A stretch of DNA of 64,000 nucleotides, taken from NCBI GenBank assembly GCA_002118135.1, contig BDIU01000354.1, positions 2,359 to 66,358 of the forward strand, written 5' to 3'. This document shows positions 1 to 11,000 of the stretch, in pieces; position 1 is the stretch's first letter, and every line of letters begins with the position of its first letter. The notes beneath the pieces were generated by a model. It saw nothing but the letters and a program-made list of their open reading frames with translations, did no database searches and was not told the DNA's origin. Made by a program: the position numbers and the translations under genes. This stretch comes from Trebouxia sp. TZW2008 (lineage: Eukaryota > Chlorophyta > Trebouxiophyceae > Trebouxiales > Trebouxiaceae).

Positions 1-428
1 GTCTAGACCCAAAAAGCTGGACGCACCCGACCGGAAAAAAAGCATTGAAGCACAAAGCAGGCTACGACCCCAGACCGAACCCGGTTCCGCGAGAGCACTC
101 CGGAAACCGGTTGCATATGGCCTCACTGAACCGGACCAGTCGAAGACAGGAGGCCTTCGCACTGGCCCCACGCATTCAGCAGTACCAGGTCCACACCTCG
201 AAGCTGGAATCTACTTGCGACGTACAATCACAGCTGAAACAGCAAAAGCAAACACTGCACGTCGCTGGGAACAACACAAGCCGGTCGAGCGGTCATTGTG
301 AGAAGGCTACCCGCTGGAGCTTGCAATGCTGGCTTTTGTGTAAAAATTGGCAAAACCCAGGATTTCGAATCATCGTGACTAATGAGGCTTGAGCGCTCGC
401 TTGAATACAAGTCAAATACTGTATAGCG
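1..428. other. left flank, no gene supported
   Basis: Short open frames exist on both strands but none has a start in good context, a recognisable domain or matching splice sites. The stretch before the first gene is moderately CpG-containing, as expected for a promoter or 5' UTR of the plus-strand gene starting near 429-486. Confidence 0.4.
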
Positions 429-3412
429 ATGAAAGCCATCGCTTCTGGTCACAGACTTAGCCGTTTCAGAACTGCTGGCATAGCAATGTCGCATGCAACT
501 TCAGCTCCGCCATCGGTGGCTGCAGATGGCGGACTGTCCGCATTCGTCACGAAGCAGGGTGACTTCAACTTACAAATCCAGTCTGGTAAAGAAACCGCCT
601 TCTGGAACTACTTGCTAGAGCAGAAGCTTGCAGAGGCTGATAAAGGCATCCTGTTGCAAGTTCTGTGCGACCAAGGCAGCCAAAAAGTTCAGAAAGAGCT
701 TTTCACCGGCAAGCAACAGCATACTGGAATCAAACTTCTGGAGGACTGCCTTTCAATGCACACCTGCGCGACAGAACGGCTACCCCTGCTGTTTTTGATG
801 TCGGAGATGTCCTGGGAAGAGATAGATGTAGCCCGCAGCAGTCTGCCTGAGCAGATTAGCTTGCACATGCACACAGATACATATGCTGTGGCTGCTGAGG
901 CTAGAAGGCTTCTGCTGGAGAAGTGGCACGTCCCACTTGACAGCCACCAGGACAAGTACGCCTTGCATGCAGTTGCAGACAGCAGCAACATCGCTATCGG
1001 CACCTGCGGTTCCTGACCAAAAGTGAATGCCACTGCAGCTTTCAGGTATCTCGCAAAACACAGACTGTCATATGCCCTCATGTGTGTGCAGTTTATGCCA
1101 GACAGAGGCTGTTAATGGCAGCCAAACCCTTGCCAACAAGAGATGTGGGGGTGGCTTACCGAGCGCACAAGAACTTGCACAGCATCAAATTCCTCAGGAC
1201 ATCACCAGGTATTGCATGCCACTCCGTTGGAGCACACTTGTCAAGTGCAGACGGTTGCTATTGTGCAAGCCAGATGTATGCCTGCCTCGTCGGCACCTGA
1301 CTACAGCAAGCTGAAGGCTATTGTCAATTTTTCAAAGGATGCAACTGCCATTGTGATGGCTGCAGAATGCAAGCTTGCCTCTCTTGCAAGCTGCCATGCT
1401 GTGACCCCTACAGCTTTGACACCTTGTACTGCGAGCAGTGCATTGGCGCGGTACATGCCAAGTGCAGGAGTCAGGAGCAGACGGCAATCTACGCCGATAC
1501 TGCAGTCCCCGACCACTCAAGTACGCTATACCTTGCTTTGCCTTGCTTTTTGAACAGCTGCTCAGTCCACATTTGTCATGCTAGTGAACAATTAGTGCTG
1601 CTGTGTTGCAAAAACAGGCGCATGGTTCCCACCAGAGTGCCATGTGCCATTCACAGCATGTGCAACAGTGCTACTGACATACTGTTCTTGACCGTGGGCA
1701 CTCAGCACAGCGCATTGTGAATGCTGGGCTGTTGTTGTGCATGCCTAACCCAAACAACAGGTCATCCATTGCGTGACTGATTGCTGCAGGGCGGATATTC
1801 TGCAGCAGCGCCTGCAGAGACATCAACAATGGGCTGCAAAGCCTAGTCAGGCAAACACATAACCAAGGGTATCTGCGCCCTGAGGGCTTGCCATCAGACA
1901 TGGTGGTGACTGTGACACAGGGCTGCAGCAGTTATCCCTCATCGCAGACAAAATTCATATGCAACACAGTCAAGCGACTGTTGAAAGATTTCAACAGCGC
2001 TTCCCGCTGCATTGACAATGTGATTGTCAAATTGATCCCCGCCTTCGCGGAAGGGACGCACCCGCTGTGGGAGTTCAACAATGTCTACAGCTTCGTGCTG
2101 TGGACCAAGTGTCCTCCAGGGTCTAACCAGTCCCTCAAGGTGAGACAGCTGCCGCTTGGCTATGGCACTGTCAGTATCGTGGCGCATGAGTCACCATGCA
2201 CATCACCATTGACATGCGTTTTGAGTGATGCTTTATGACCCAGATATCTTATGACGCAGCCAAATGCATACAGAAGCGATGAATTGCCTCCAGACAGCTC
2301 TGCTCAAGTTCCATTCTCTGCACAAATGAGTCCTCAGCGACTCGCATCATGCCTTTTGAGCAGTGCCTAGACAATCTGCAGTTGATCAAGAGCAACTCTG
2401 TTGTAAAGCTTGACCAGTACACATGCATACCTATTATGCATGGCAGGAGCAGCCCTTCATGTGTGCCTCACTAGGAAGTGCTAGGCTAAAGACACCCTTG
2501 TGCCGCGTGCAGAAGTGCACCCCCGTAGCTGCTGTCATGGTGCGAGTACAAGGCCCTCAAGTATGCGACCTAGTGTACGCAGCCACCAACAAGCAGGTGC
2601 TGCGGTGTGGGGTCATGCGCTTGAGCATGTTGCTCATCCAGCAACAGCTTGCAAAGGTAATCCTGCACTGTGCCTCAATGCTCCCAATGTTTTGAATGCA
2701 TTCCATTTATGCTTGATCCAGCATCAGCTTTGTGTCTGAGTACCATCACATGTGCTCAGAGCTAACAAGCAGAACTGGCCTTGAGGCACTTTGTGTAGTG
2801 CAGATGGGTGTGCAGAACATCTTCCTGGATGCTGCAAGCAGGCCAGCGCATGAATTCTGGACCAACATCGGCTTCAGCGTGTTGCTGGAAGAACAGTTCC
2901 GGGAGCTGGCTTTCAAGCTGACTCTCGTAGTCAATGATAGTGGGGTGGTATCTCGGCTGATCAGACACCTCCCAGCGCAGGGAGTGTTGTTGTCTGAGGT
3001 ATGTACTGCAGAGCGTGCACAGCAGCGTATTTGTCATGTAAGCCTAAGCATGCCACGCAAAGCCCCCACCGTCCACCAGAACAAAGCCTGCCAAATGCAG
3101 ATGCTTGTTGATCAAATGACACATGGTGCAGGGACAATGCATGTTTGCTTTTTGTTGATGCAATACTTGCAGGCCAGGGCAAGGCTTGTAACTTATGACT
3201 TGCTGCAGATTGAGCGAGTGGCGCCGCTGGTGTCAGACAAGCTGCAGGAAAAGGAGGCACAGAAAAAGGAGGCACTCATCAGGGACCAGGCAGCAGATTT
3301 ACAGGCCAGAAGAAACAGCGACAAGCGCAAAAGGCGCGATTCTGCCAAGGTGCTAGCCAATAAGAAGATGGCTGCAGCTGTGCGGCCAAAGCAAAGCAGG
3401 CGTAGCGTGTAA
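429..3412 (+). CDS. uncharacterised multi-exon gene with basic C-terminus
   Basis: I do not recognise this gene. A first long exon is open from ATG 429 (alternative ATG 486) to about 950 and ends in a charged helical stretch containing EARRLLLEKW. The 3' part resolves well: exons 1790-2139, 2513-2656, 2804-2998 and 3173-3412 all have GT-AG borders and join in frame (phases 1,0,0,0). They encode TKFICNTVKRLLKDFN, WEFNNVYSFVLW and FRELAFKLTLVV, then a lysine/arginine-rich tail (KRKRRDSAKVLANKK) ending at TAA 3412. The tail looks like a nuclear localisation or nucleic-acid-binding segment. Exons between 950 and 1790 are not settled. An open frame at 1305-1520 is rich in Cys pairs, but TGC is so common here that this may be chance. 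Possible TGTAA polyadenylation signals lie near 3752 and 3785. Function unknown; the exon chain at the 3' end is the safest part. Confidence 0.5.
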
Positions 3413-3851
3413 CACCGCCAGCTCTGCAGGCACGCTAATGCACAGACATGTTGTATGCTGTGGACAGATGCCTGTATCAGGGTCGAGATTGATGTGTACA
3501 CTATGAATCAGGATTTTGTTTTGGTGTTTGCTTCTGATACTTGAGCACAAATGCAGCTGGCCATGTGCAAGCCTTGAGGAGAGCGATGCTGAGCAGTTGC
3601 ATTCAATCAAACAGCATGCAGAGCTGTATCAACCTGCTTTGGACCCTTGTGGTAATCGAAACCAGCCATATGCATATATGTGTGCATCGCATTACTTTTT
3701 GCCTGCAGCAACTGCCAATTTGCGAATCAGCTGCTCGAGCTGCAAATGCATTGTAAGCAAAAGTCCTGAAGCGTTGGGTTAAAATGTAACTGCTATGCTC
3801 CTGTCAATACTAAAATAGTCTGCAAGCTGATCCCGACTCCAAGTTCAGTAC
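3413..3851. other. convergent intergenic, 3' ends of two genes
   Basis: About 440 bp between the stop of the plus-strand gene and the stop of the minus-strand F-box gene. It holds two TGTAA motifs in plus orientation (near 3752 and 3785), the usual green-algal polyadenylation signal. I see nothing else. Confidence 0.4.
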
Positions 3852-5455
3852 TCAAGCCGACTCGGAATCACACGATTTCACAACTCCATAGGAAGTTGAT
3901 GGTAAATTTCTGAGGTGCACCCAAGAATTGTTGCAAAAGCAGGTGACACCTCTCAGAGCAGGAAAATTTGCTGAGCTGAACATAGAGCAGTCCAACGTCA
4001 ACATCCTGAAGTCAGAATCTGAGTCAAAGTGGACCTCAAGCTGTTGCAACTGTGGCAAAGCAGCAGACAAAGGCAACACATTTGCTACAGGAATGTAGAC
4101 ATGTGGACAGTGTTTAAGGAAGTGAAACTGGTAGGGAATTAGCGCAAGCGAATAAGGACACTCAAAATACATGTGCGCTCTCTGGTGGCCAAAACTTCTA
4201 ACGTCATAGCGATGCATGCGAAACCCAAAAGTGTGCAATTTAGGAAGCAATTTATCTGTCATCAGCTTCACCACATCTTCAGTCAAGAAGTCCCCTACAT
4301 GCAATACCTTCAAGTGAACCAAATCAGCCAAGGCGGCACTTAGCAGCCCTTGATGCTCACCAAAGGGCTGCAACAATGACAGACTGTGCAGATTGAATGG
4401 CAGATGCTGCAGTATAACAGGCTGCAGACTTTGTAGCCTTATAGAAAGAGACAACCTTGAAGTTTCTGACTGTTTGAACATGTGCAAGTATGGCTGAACG
4501 ACAACATGACTGCCCCCCAAGCACAGGTCAGCAAGCCTAGCAGGCAATGCATCAACAAACACATCAGTGCTCAGCACTACTGCAGTCAGGTGCATCAAAG
4601 CGGAAGCTGACAAACCACATTCACCAGAGTCTGTAGAGACCGAAAGACTGGTAATGTTTGGAAGACGTCCGAGCACTTGCAGGAGTTCAGGTATACATTC
4701 TGTACTGCTTTGCGATCTGGCAGAGATGTGAAGCCTTTCTAGTGATGGGAGAGCTAAGAGCGCTTTCTGATGCTGCACAACTGTGTCCGCTCTGACTGAC
4801 ATTGTAAAAGCCAAAGTCTTCAAGCCTCTCAGCGGGAAATTGTGGTCAACAAAGTCTGTAAGGCTTTGCAGAATGTGCAGGTGTCTTATGTTGGGGGCCA
4901 CAGACGCAATGGCTGCATGCAACCCTGGGTATCTTCGTGCCTGGCTTGCAACAATTTTACAGGCCAGCTCAATTTTGTTGTTGTCAGCTCCAGTCTCCTG
5001 GTGCACCTTCTGGAAATGGTGCAGTGACTGCTTGGCTTTTGTTGGAAAGTCTGAAAGGTGCTTGACGTTCCACTTTTTGATTGGCGCTTGAGGGATTCTT
5101 CTGAGATATACTTTGTCACAAAGGGTGCTCTGGAGCAGTTTACTTAGTTCACTACAGCTCTGGCTGTCCAGTAGAGACACAAGAACAGTGCTTGCTGGAC
5201 AGACTCGTCGGGCCTCTTGCGACAGGTCTTCCCATGAGGCCTCAGACGGCAGATGAATCCGGCAGGTGACCGCGCAACTAAGCTCACTGCAGCGTTTACA
5301 GCATAAGCGGAAGTCCTTTTTGTCAGCATAGGACAAATTCTGGGCGATGCTGTCTAAGATTCCGTCTGGAAGCTGTGATCAACACATTGTAAGGTCAGCT
5401 CAACATAGTGGAACACCACTCATCCGCTGCGGGCTCAGTGTCGCACCTGATCCAT
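3852..5455 (-). CDS. F-box protein with degenerate leucine-rich repeats
   Basis: Two exons. The first coding exon, 5455-5447, encodes only Met-Asp-Gln. After a 74-bp intron (5446-5373, gtgcga...cacag) a single long exon, 5372-3852, completes a 509-aa protein. Immediately after the junction is LPDGILDSIAQNLSYADKK, then DFRLCCKRCSEL, an F-box motif (LPDEIL...L...D......CK). F-box proteins bind SKP1 and present substrates to SCF ubiquitin ligases. The rest has irregular Leu-rich segments such as LPSLERLHIS, LPNITSLSVS and LVHLKVLHVG, spaced like plant-type F-box/LRR proteins, so this part is probably the substrate-binding face. The substrate cannot be told. Choosing the short first exon gives an F-box right at the N-terminus, which is typical. 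Alternative: a further upstream exon. Confidence 0.83.
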
Positions 5456-6890
5456 TCACGATCCGAACAGCAGCTGGCTGGTGTCTGTACAGCTATGCAG
5501 CTACAGAACGCTCTTGACTGGGCCAACGTGGCAGATCTGTCCGACTTTTATGGCAAAAGGTAGCGAGTGCACCAGAGAAAGCGTACTCTCTCTTGTTTGC
5601 TTCCATGTCAAAAGTCAAACTGAGCCTCAGAGGCAAACGGCAGAAGCACATGAGTCATGATATGATTGGGAGCAAACTACATCTGCCTGAATGCGTGGTG
5701 CAATATGCAGCCTTTACTTTGGCTGCAATCCGCTGAAAATCTTTTCAAGACAAGTACACGCAGTGTAGTTACATGCAGCTGGCAGCAAACTACATCTGCC
5801 TGAAAGGGCTGAGCTGCAAAAGCTTGGCCCGCTCCCACTACCACTCTGAGGCACGTGTACGTTGACCTAATTGCAGTGGCCCTGGTTGCCTCATGACATC
5901 ATGCATGGTCCTGAACTTACCATGCTACAGGGCTGAGTCATACTTCCAAATTCACAGCACCCAAGCAAGTCCAGCAGAATGATGTAGCAGATGTCATTGC
6001 GTTGAGACAGGTTTGGACACACGCTGACGTGCAAATGATTGTGGTCATCAAAGTCGGTCTTCCAGTGAGATGGCAAACCCGACTCACTCGGTTGCCCATC
6101 AGTGACATCTATTCATGCACAACCTCAAAGCATTCCGAAACAAGCAATTGCTTGACCGTGTTGAGCGCAGCCGCTGCACTGACTATGATGTGCCCAGACT
6201 TGCAGAAAGTGTTGCATTGTGTTGATTTCACAGCAAGGAACACCTGGCTTTGCAGCACAATCCATTCATGTGACGTCAGAGTAAGGGCGGACCCCTTCAT
6301 AGGTGAAGTTTCTGCTAATTGCTGCTTCTAGACGCACAGAGGCTCGTCTTGTAACGCCTAATGGCGTAGACTCCTCTTTTCTTTGCCCGTCCTTTCACTT
6401 CAGAGTATGTTGCGCAGTAACGCATAGTCTACCCACTGCAGATGCTGCAGTGATAAGACTGGAATGTACAGAGCCCGCCACACCGCAGGCGACCGTGAGA
6501 CATCTACAAACAGCTCCTTTGCAACCACTTCCCAATGCCCAGGATCTGCAGCAAACACGGCATTTTCACACAAGTTTCTGTGGCAAAGGAGTGTAGCTCA
6601 TGCGCATCCTAGAAAGATATGCAAGGATGCTTGCACTCTGGGTACCAGAGGCAGGTTTTGCCAATTGAACCCTGTGAGCAGGTCGGTGTCCAAGCCTTGA
6701 GGGCATGCTATTGCGCTGAATGCTGTGATGCAGGACTGCTGTTTTTGATTAAATGCTGCAAAACATGCCAGTGCAAGCATTGTCTCACCAGCACTGGCAC
6801 TGGATCTGCAGCAGCCATGGCATGCTTTGGGTAGTGCTTGACTGTGGAAGTTCAAATCAGTGGCAAAATAGGCATGCATTTGAGCTTGTA

Positions 6891-7063
6891 CAGTAAACTC
6901 CCTTTGTAAGGACGCTCGATGTAAGGACATTCTCAGTGGAAGGACAATGCAGTTGGTCACCAATCACTGCATTCTGACTGCAGTGACCCTCAGAGTAAGG
7001 ACAGCTCAGTATGATGACAGACTCCTTAAAAACCAAAGCAGCCGATACATGGAGAAGTCACTG
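6891..7063. mobile_element. MITE copy 1, pogo/Tigger-like
   Basis: 173 bp flanked by TA on both sides (6889-6890 and 7064-7065). It starts CAGTAAACTCCCTTTGT and ends ..GGAGAAGTCACTG, whose reverse complement begins CAGTGACTTC, giving short imperfect terminal inverted repeats. The interior repeats a GTAAGGACA-like phrase several times. It is non-coding. TA target duplication and CAGT termini fit Tc1/mariner-superfamily (pogo/Tigger-type) non-autonomous elements; that assignment is inference. Confidence 0.75.
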
Positions 7064-7550
7064 TACAGCTCAATACATTGATGCTGTGGAGCGGGATTGC
7101 TGTTCTTCAAGACCTGCTGCAAAACATGCCAATGCAGGCAGAGTTTGGTAACTGCTGCACTTGCGCTTCAAATGGTTTAGGATAGCACAGGACCGAACTG
7201 GTTGGAGACAGGTGATTGCTCCAGTATGTACCTAGCTGGACCTGCTGAGCCTGCCTAGCATACATTTACAATGGATCATGAATAAATAATGCAATTGCGC
7301 TGTGCAGGTTGGAGACAGATTGATCATGCCAGTTGCAGTTTGCTCGGATGCGTATCACTTGCTGCAAAGCACAGTGAAAGAAAGAGCCTGTCACTTATGT
7401 GAAACACCTGCTTGATTGCTCTCACAGCACAGCATGAAACCAGATGACAAAGCGGTCAGAAGTTGCTTTTGCCTATGGCCAAACCATCTGCTTTGTCTTT
7501 CCCCAGGCATGAGAAAAATTGACATAAAAGTAGTTTAAAGGAGGCTGATA

Positions 7551-7718
7551 CAATGCTCTTTGTAAGAACACTCCATGGAAGGACAATATTGACATAAGGA
7601 CGACGCTGTTGTCAACCAATTATTGGATCTGACTGCAATGGTCCCTCTGAGTAATGACACTTTGATGTAACGACAAACTCTTGGTAACCAAAGCAGTCGT
7701 CACAAAGAGAGTTTACTG
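7551..7718. mobile_element. MITE copy 2, at an ALG9 splice donor
   Basis: 168 bp flanked by TA (7549-7550, 7719-7720), related along its length to copies 1 and 3. The right terminus read on the minus strand begins CAGTAAACTCTCTTTGTGAC and matches the left terminus of copy 1. Read on the minus strand it directly follows the last resolvable ALG9 exon (7848-7722). The donor GT is made of a host G (7721) and the first base of the TA target site. Confidence 0.75.
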
Positions 7719-7721
7719 TAC

Positions 7722-8025
7722 CTGGAGGATGGTCGCCATGCTGTTGAAGCTGAACCATGAAGGCGCAGTCTTGTGTTGTATTCCAGAAGGTGTCAGGGTG
7801 GCCCTTGTTCTTGTCATTCAGCTGGTGAGGCGCTGCAGCCGTGCCACCCTGCAAACATACAAAAGCTCTCAATATCAGGTTGAAAGTCTTCTTTAGAAAC
7901 AGCCATGTTGCAGCACCGGCACAGTCATGTCACCAATGCAGTCTTCTGTGGTGTTCCAGAAAGTGTCAGGGTTGCCTTTGTTCCTGTCAGGCAGCTGGTG
8001 AGGCGCTGCAGCAATGCCGCCCTGC
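7722..8025 (-). repeat. tandem copies of ALG9 exon 9
   Basis: Two copies, starting at 8021 and 7848 (173-bp spacing), each after an AG acceptor. Both read GG[I/T]AAAPHQL[P/N]D[R/K]NKG, then PDTFWNTT[E/Q]DC. The second continues as CAFMVQLQ, closer to the family consensus, and is probably the one used. The first runs into a stop after a diverged end. Confidence 0.85.
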
Positions 8026-11000
8026 ATGCATTTGAAAGCTCTGAATTTCAGCCTCAAACTCCTGCCAGAAGTTTTACACAAGGACAGGCGCAATCATCTC
8101 ACTGATCCAGGCTTGATCCCCTTCTGTTTGGCAGAAGCAAAAACAAGAGGAAGAAATAGTTTTGGACCACTCACAGGCTCACTGCCGAGGACATAGCCTG
8201 CACATGGATCAGATCCAGGTGAGTTCCTTGTAATGCTGCCAATCCTTTTACAGGAATTCGAGCACAATGTATGATGCAGGTGCACTTTCAAATGGAAAAC
8301 ATACAGAAAACGTACCAATTTAAAGATTTACGCTATCCCTGGCAGTACAAAACTTTCACACCACTCCTGACCAACAAAGAAAAATTGATGAGTAAATGCA
8401 TTTGCTTACCTGACTGGCATTGAAGGCCATTGGTAGCATGCCATCAAAGCCTGAGCGCACAAATTGCAGCTGGTAAGCAGGTCCAGGCAGGAAGAAGGAG
8501 GACGGGTAGCGGTACCAGTCCTCGCCCACGCACACACTCACAGGCCTGCCGTCTGTGACATTTGCGCTCTCAGATATCTGCACAAACGACAGCAGCAAGT
8601 TTTGTATAAGCTTCAGGAATGAAGTTCTTGCTTTTGCACACCTTCACAGGCTTGCTGTCAGTGACATTCATGCTCTCAGGTATCTGCACAAACAACAGCA
8701 GCAAGTCTTGTATCAAGCTTCAGGAAAGACAAACTCGTCCTCGCACACACTGACAGGCCCGCTGTCTGCGATGTCTGTGCTGTTAGTTATTATCTGCACA
8801 TGCGCTGGCAATATGCTGCTGTTCCGGCGATGGAGACAGAAAGGCTGCACTGTGTATATGCAGTAGCACAGGCAAATGGAGTTGTTTTGCGGTGCCGCAG
8901 TTGAGTTAAATCTGCAAAGAGCTGGTAGGTCAAGATTTGGGGTAGGACACATGACTCTCAATCCTTTGCCGGGGTCGAACCACGTGAAAGCTAGGCATCC
9001 TACCACAACTCTTGATGTAGCAGCTGTTTGCAGATTGGACTCAGCTGGACGCCAAAAGTTTGGATTTGCCCATGCTACACTGTGCAGCCCATTCTATTTG
9101 CAGGCATTGCAGTCAGGAGCAAATGATTGTCTAATTGGCCCAATTACATCTTTTGGGCATGACAAAAGATCAAGCACAAAGCGACAGACTTTCTGGGCTG
9201 TGTGCAAAGCAAAAGGCATTCAATGTCAATATGCACAGTGTCAAGTGCAGGCAGTTCAGTTCTGTATCTGCCCATGCAATTAACGCATGCAATCAGCTTA
9301 TGCAAGCAACAATGAATACATGCATTTAGCGCATGCAATCAGTGCATGCAATCAGTGCGTGCAATCAGCTCATGCAAGCTACAATGAAAACATGCATTTA
9401 ACGCATGCAATCAGCGCATGCAATCAGCGATTCTCCTCAGCACATGCCACCCTTGCATGCATACAGGGCATGCAATGAGCGCATGCAACAACTGTCACAC
9501 TCGCCTCAGGCAGGTGTGTATACAGTGTTACTGCTGCGCCATAACTTAGTACTAAAGTCACGCTCTGCAATATGGAGAGCAGCACTACGACTACGATGAC
9601 CACAGCTATGGACCCTCATGACACCCAGCGCGCCATATTTACAACATGCATGACACTCTTTCTGCAGAACGCACAGTCTGTGCATACAGTCATCACATGC
9701 ATGCGTTGTAATCAGTAGCTGTAATGCCCACATGTGGCAAGTGCCTGTACAGTGTCAGTTCTGCGCTATAACTAAACACCAAAGCTGCGCTCCATGAGAC
9801 AGACAGCAGCACTATGACTATGATGACCACAGCTGTGGCGCCTTGTGACACATAGCCTTACATTCATGACATGCATTACAGACTCTCACTTTATGCGTGC
9901 TGTCACTACATGCATTCAATGTGTGTAGTGGCTGTGATGTCTACCTCAGGAAGATGCCTATATAGTGTCATTGTTGCACCATAGTTCACCACCAGCGCCA
10001 CGCTTCGTGAAATGGACAGTAGCACTATGACTATGATGACCACAGCTGTGGCCCCTCGTGACACCCAGCGAGCCACATTTCTGGGCAATAGCTTGCGCAG
10101 TATGCTGGCAGTCACAGTACGCCAAGACGCCAGAGTTGCGGCTGCTGCTAGACAGATCTGCAGCAAAAATGCAAAATATCATGCGCTTAAACTTGTGATC
10201 AGGCCCGTCCTATAGCCTGATTGGTTCTGTGCAGTAGACTTTTGACTATGATGACCACAACTGTGGCCCCTCGTGACACCCAGCGTGCCACACTTCTGGG
10301 CAATAGCTTGCGCAGGATGCTGGCAGTAACAGTACGCCAAGACGCCAAAGTTGCGGCTGCTGCTAGACAGATCTGCAGCAACAACACAACTTGCTCAACT
10401 TGTCATGCTCTTCAAGCCCATCCCACAGTCTGGTTTGACATGAGCAGTGACAGCCAGCAAGCCACATTCCTTTGCAGCAGCCTGTGCAGTATGCTGGTAG
10501 TCACAGTACGCCAAGATGCTAGAATTGCAGCTGCTGCCAGACAGATCTACATCAACCAAGCAAGCTATCGTGCTACACCTGAAATTGTGTCTAAGCCCAT
10601 ATATGATGTCCACAATCACTTATAACAGCATGACAGAGTGTGCTGTGCTTCTCAGGGCAACAAACCGACTTCCTATTCAAGCTGTATGTCTGCCAAGAGC
10701 ATACCAGGGGACATACCAGGGGATAGATGACGTACATGAAGCGCTCCTCCTTGTGCGGTAATACTGTTATGGCAGCTAGCCACACATATAGAGGGCTCAG
10801 CGCTATCAATACCCTTGGCCGCCGCTCATTGCCTGCACAGCATGCAAAGCATGTTGAAGAAATTCAAATGCTGCAGCTCCCTCCACTGGGCAAGATGGTA
10901 GCGACACTTGCCCTGAACACAGCTTCACTGCCGGGAAACATTACAAGTGTTGGTGTTGCTGGCGATGCCCATGAGCCTCATTGTGACATTGAAAATGGTA

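Larger units (their letters stand above)
5456..7721. other. intergenic / unresolved ALG9 3' region
   Basis: No convincing coding exon found on either strand. This stretch should hold the F-box promoter on the right of 5455 and the last exon(s) and 3' UTR of ALG9. It contains two ~170-bp inverted-repeat elements, annotated separately. A ~20-bp phrase (agcaaactacatctgcctga) occurs twice near 5.67 and 5.79 kb. Confidence 0.35.

Noticed and set aside
1305..1520. Cys-rich frame resembling a PHD/zinc-finger (CNCHCDGC...CEQC...HAKC)
   Set aside because: TGC codons arise in any frame in this TGCA-rich DNA; the spacing fits no named finger and neighbouring exon phases are unresolved.
6109..6300. Minus-strand open frame with EWIVLQSQVFLAVKS as a possible ALG9 C-terminal exon
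   Set aside because: Superficial similarity to the family's W...FLD..S segment, but the following residues do not match and no convincing acceptor was found.
8941..9004. tRNA-like element: ends GGTAGGA / TCCTACC can pair, and GGTCGAAC resembles a T loop
   Set aside because: Only 64 nt, the T-loop-like word is about 30 nt from the 3' end, and no D arm or anticodon stem can be drawn on either strand.
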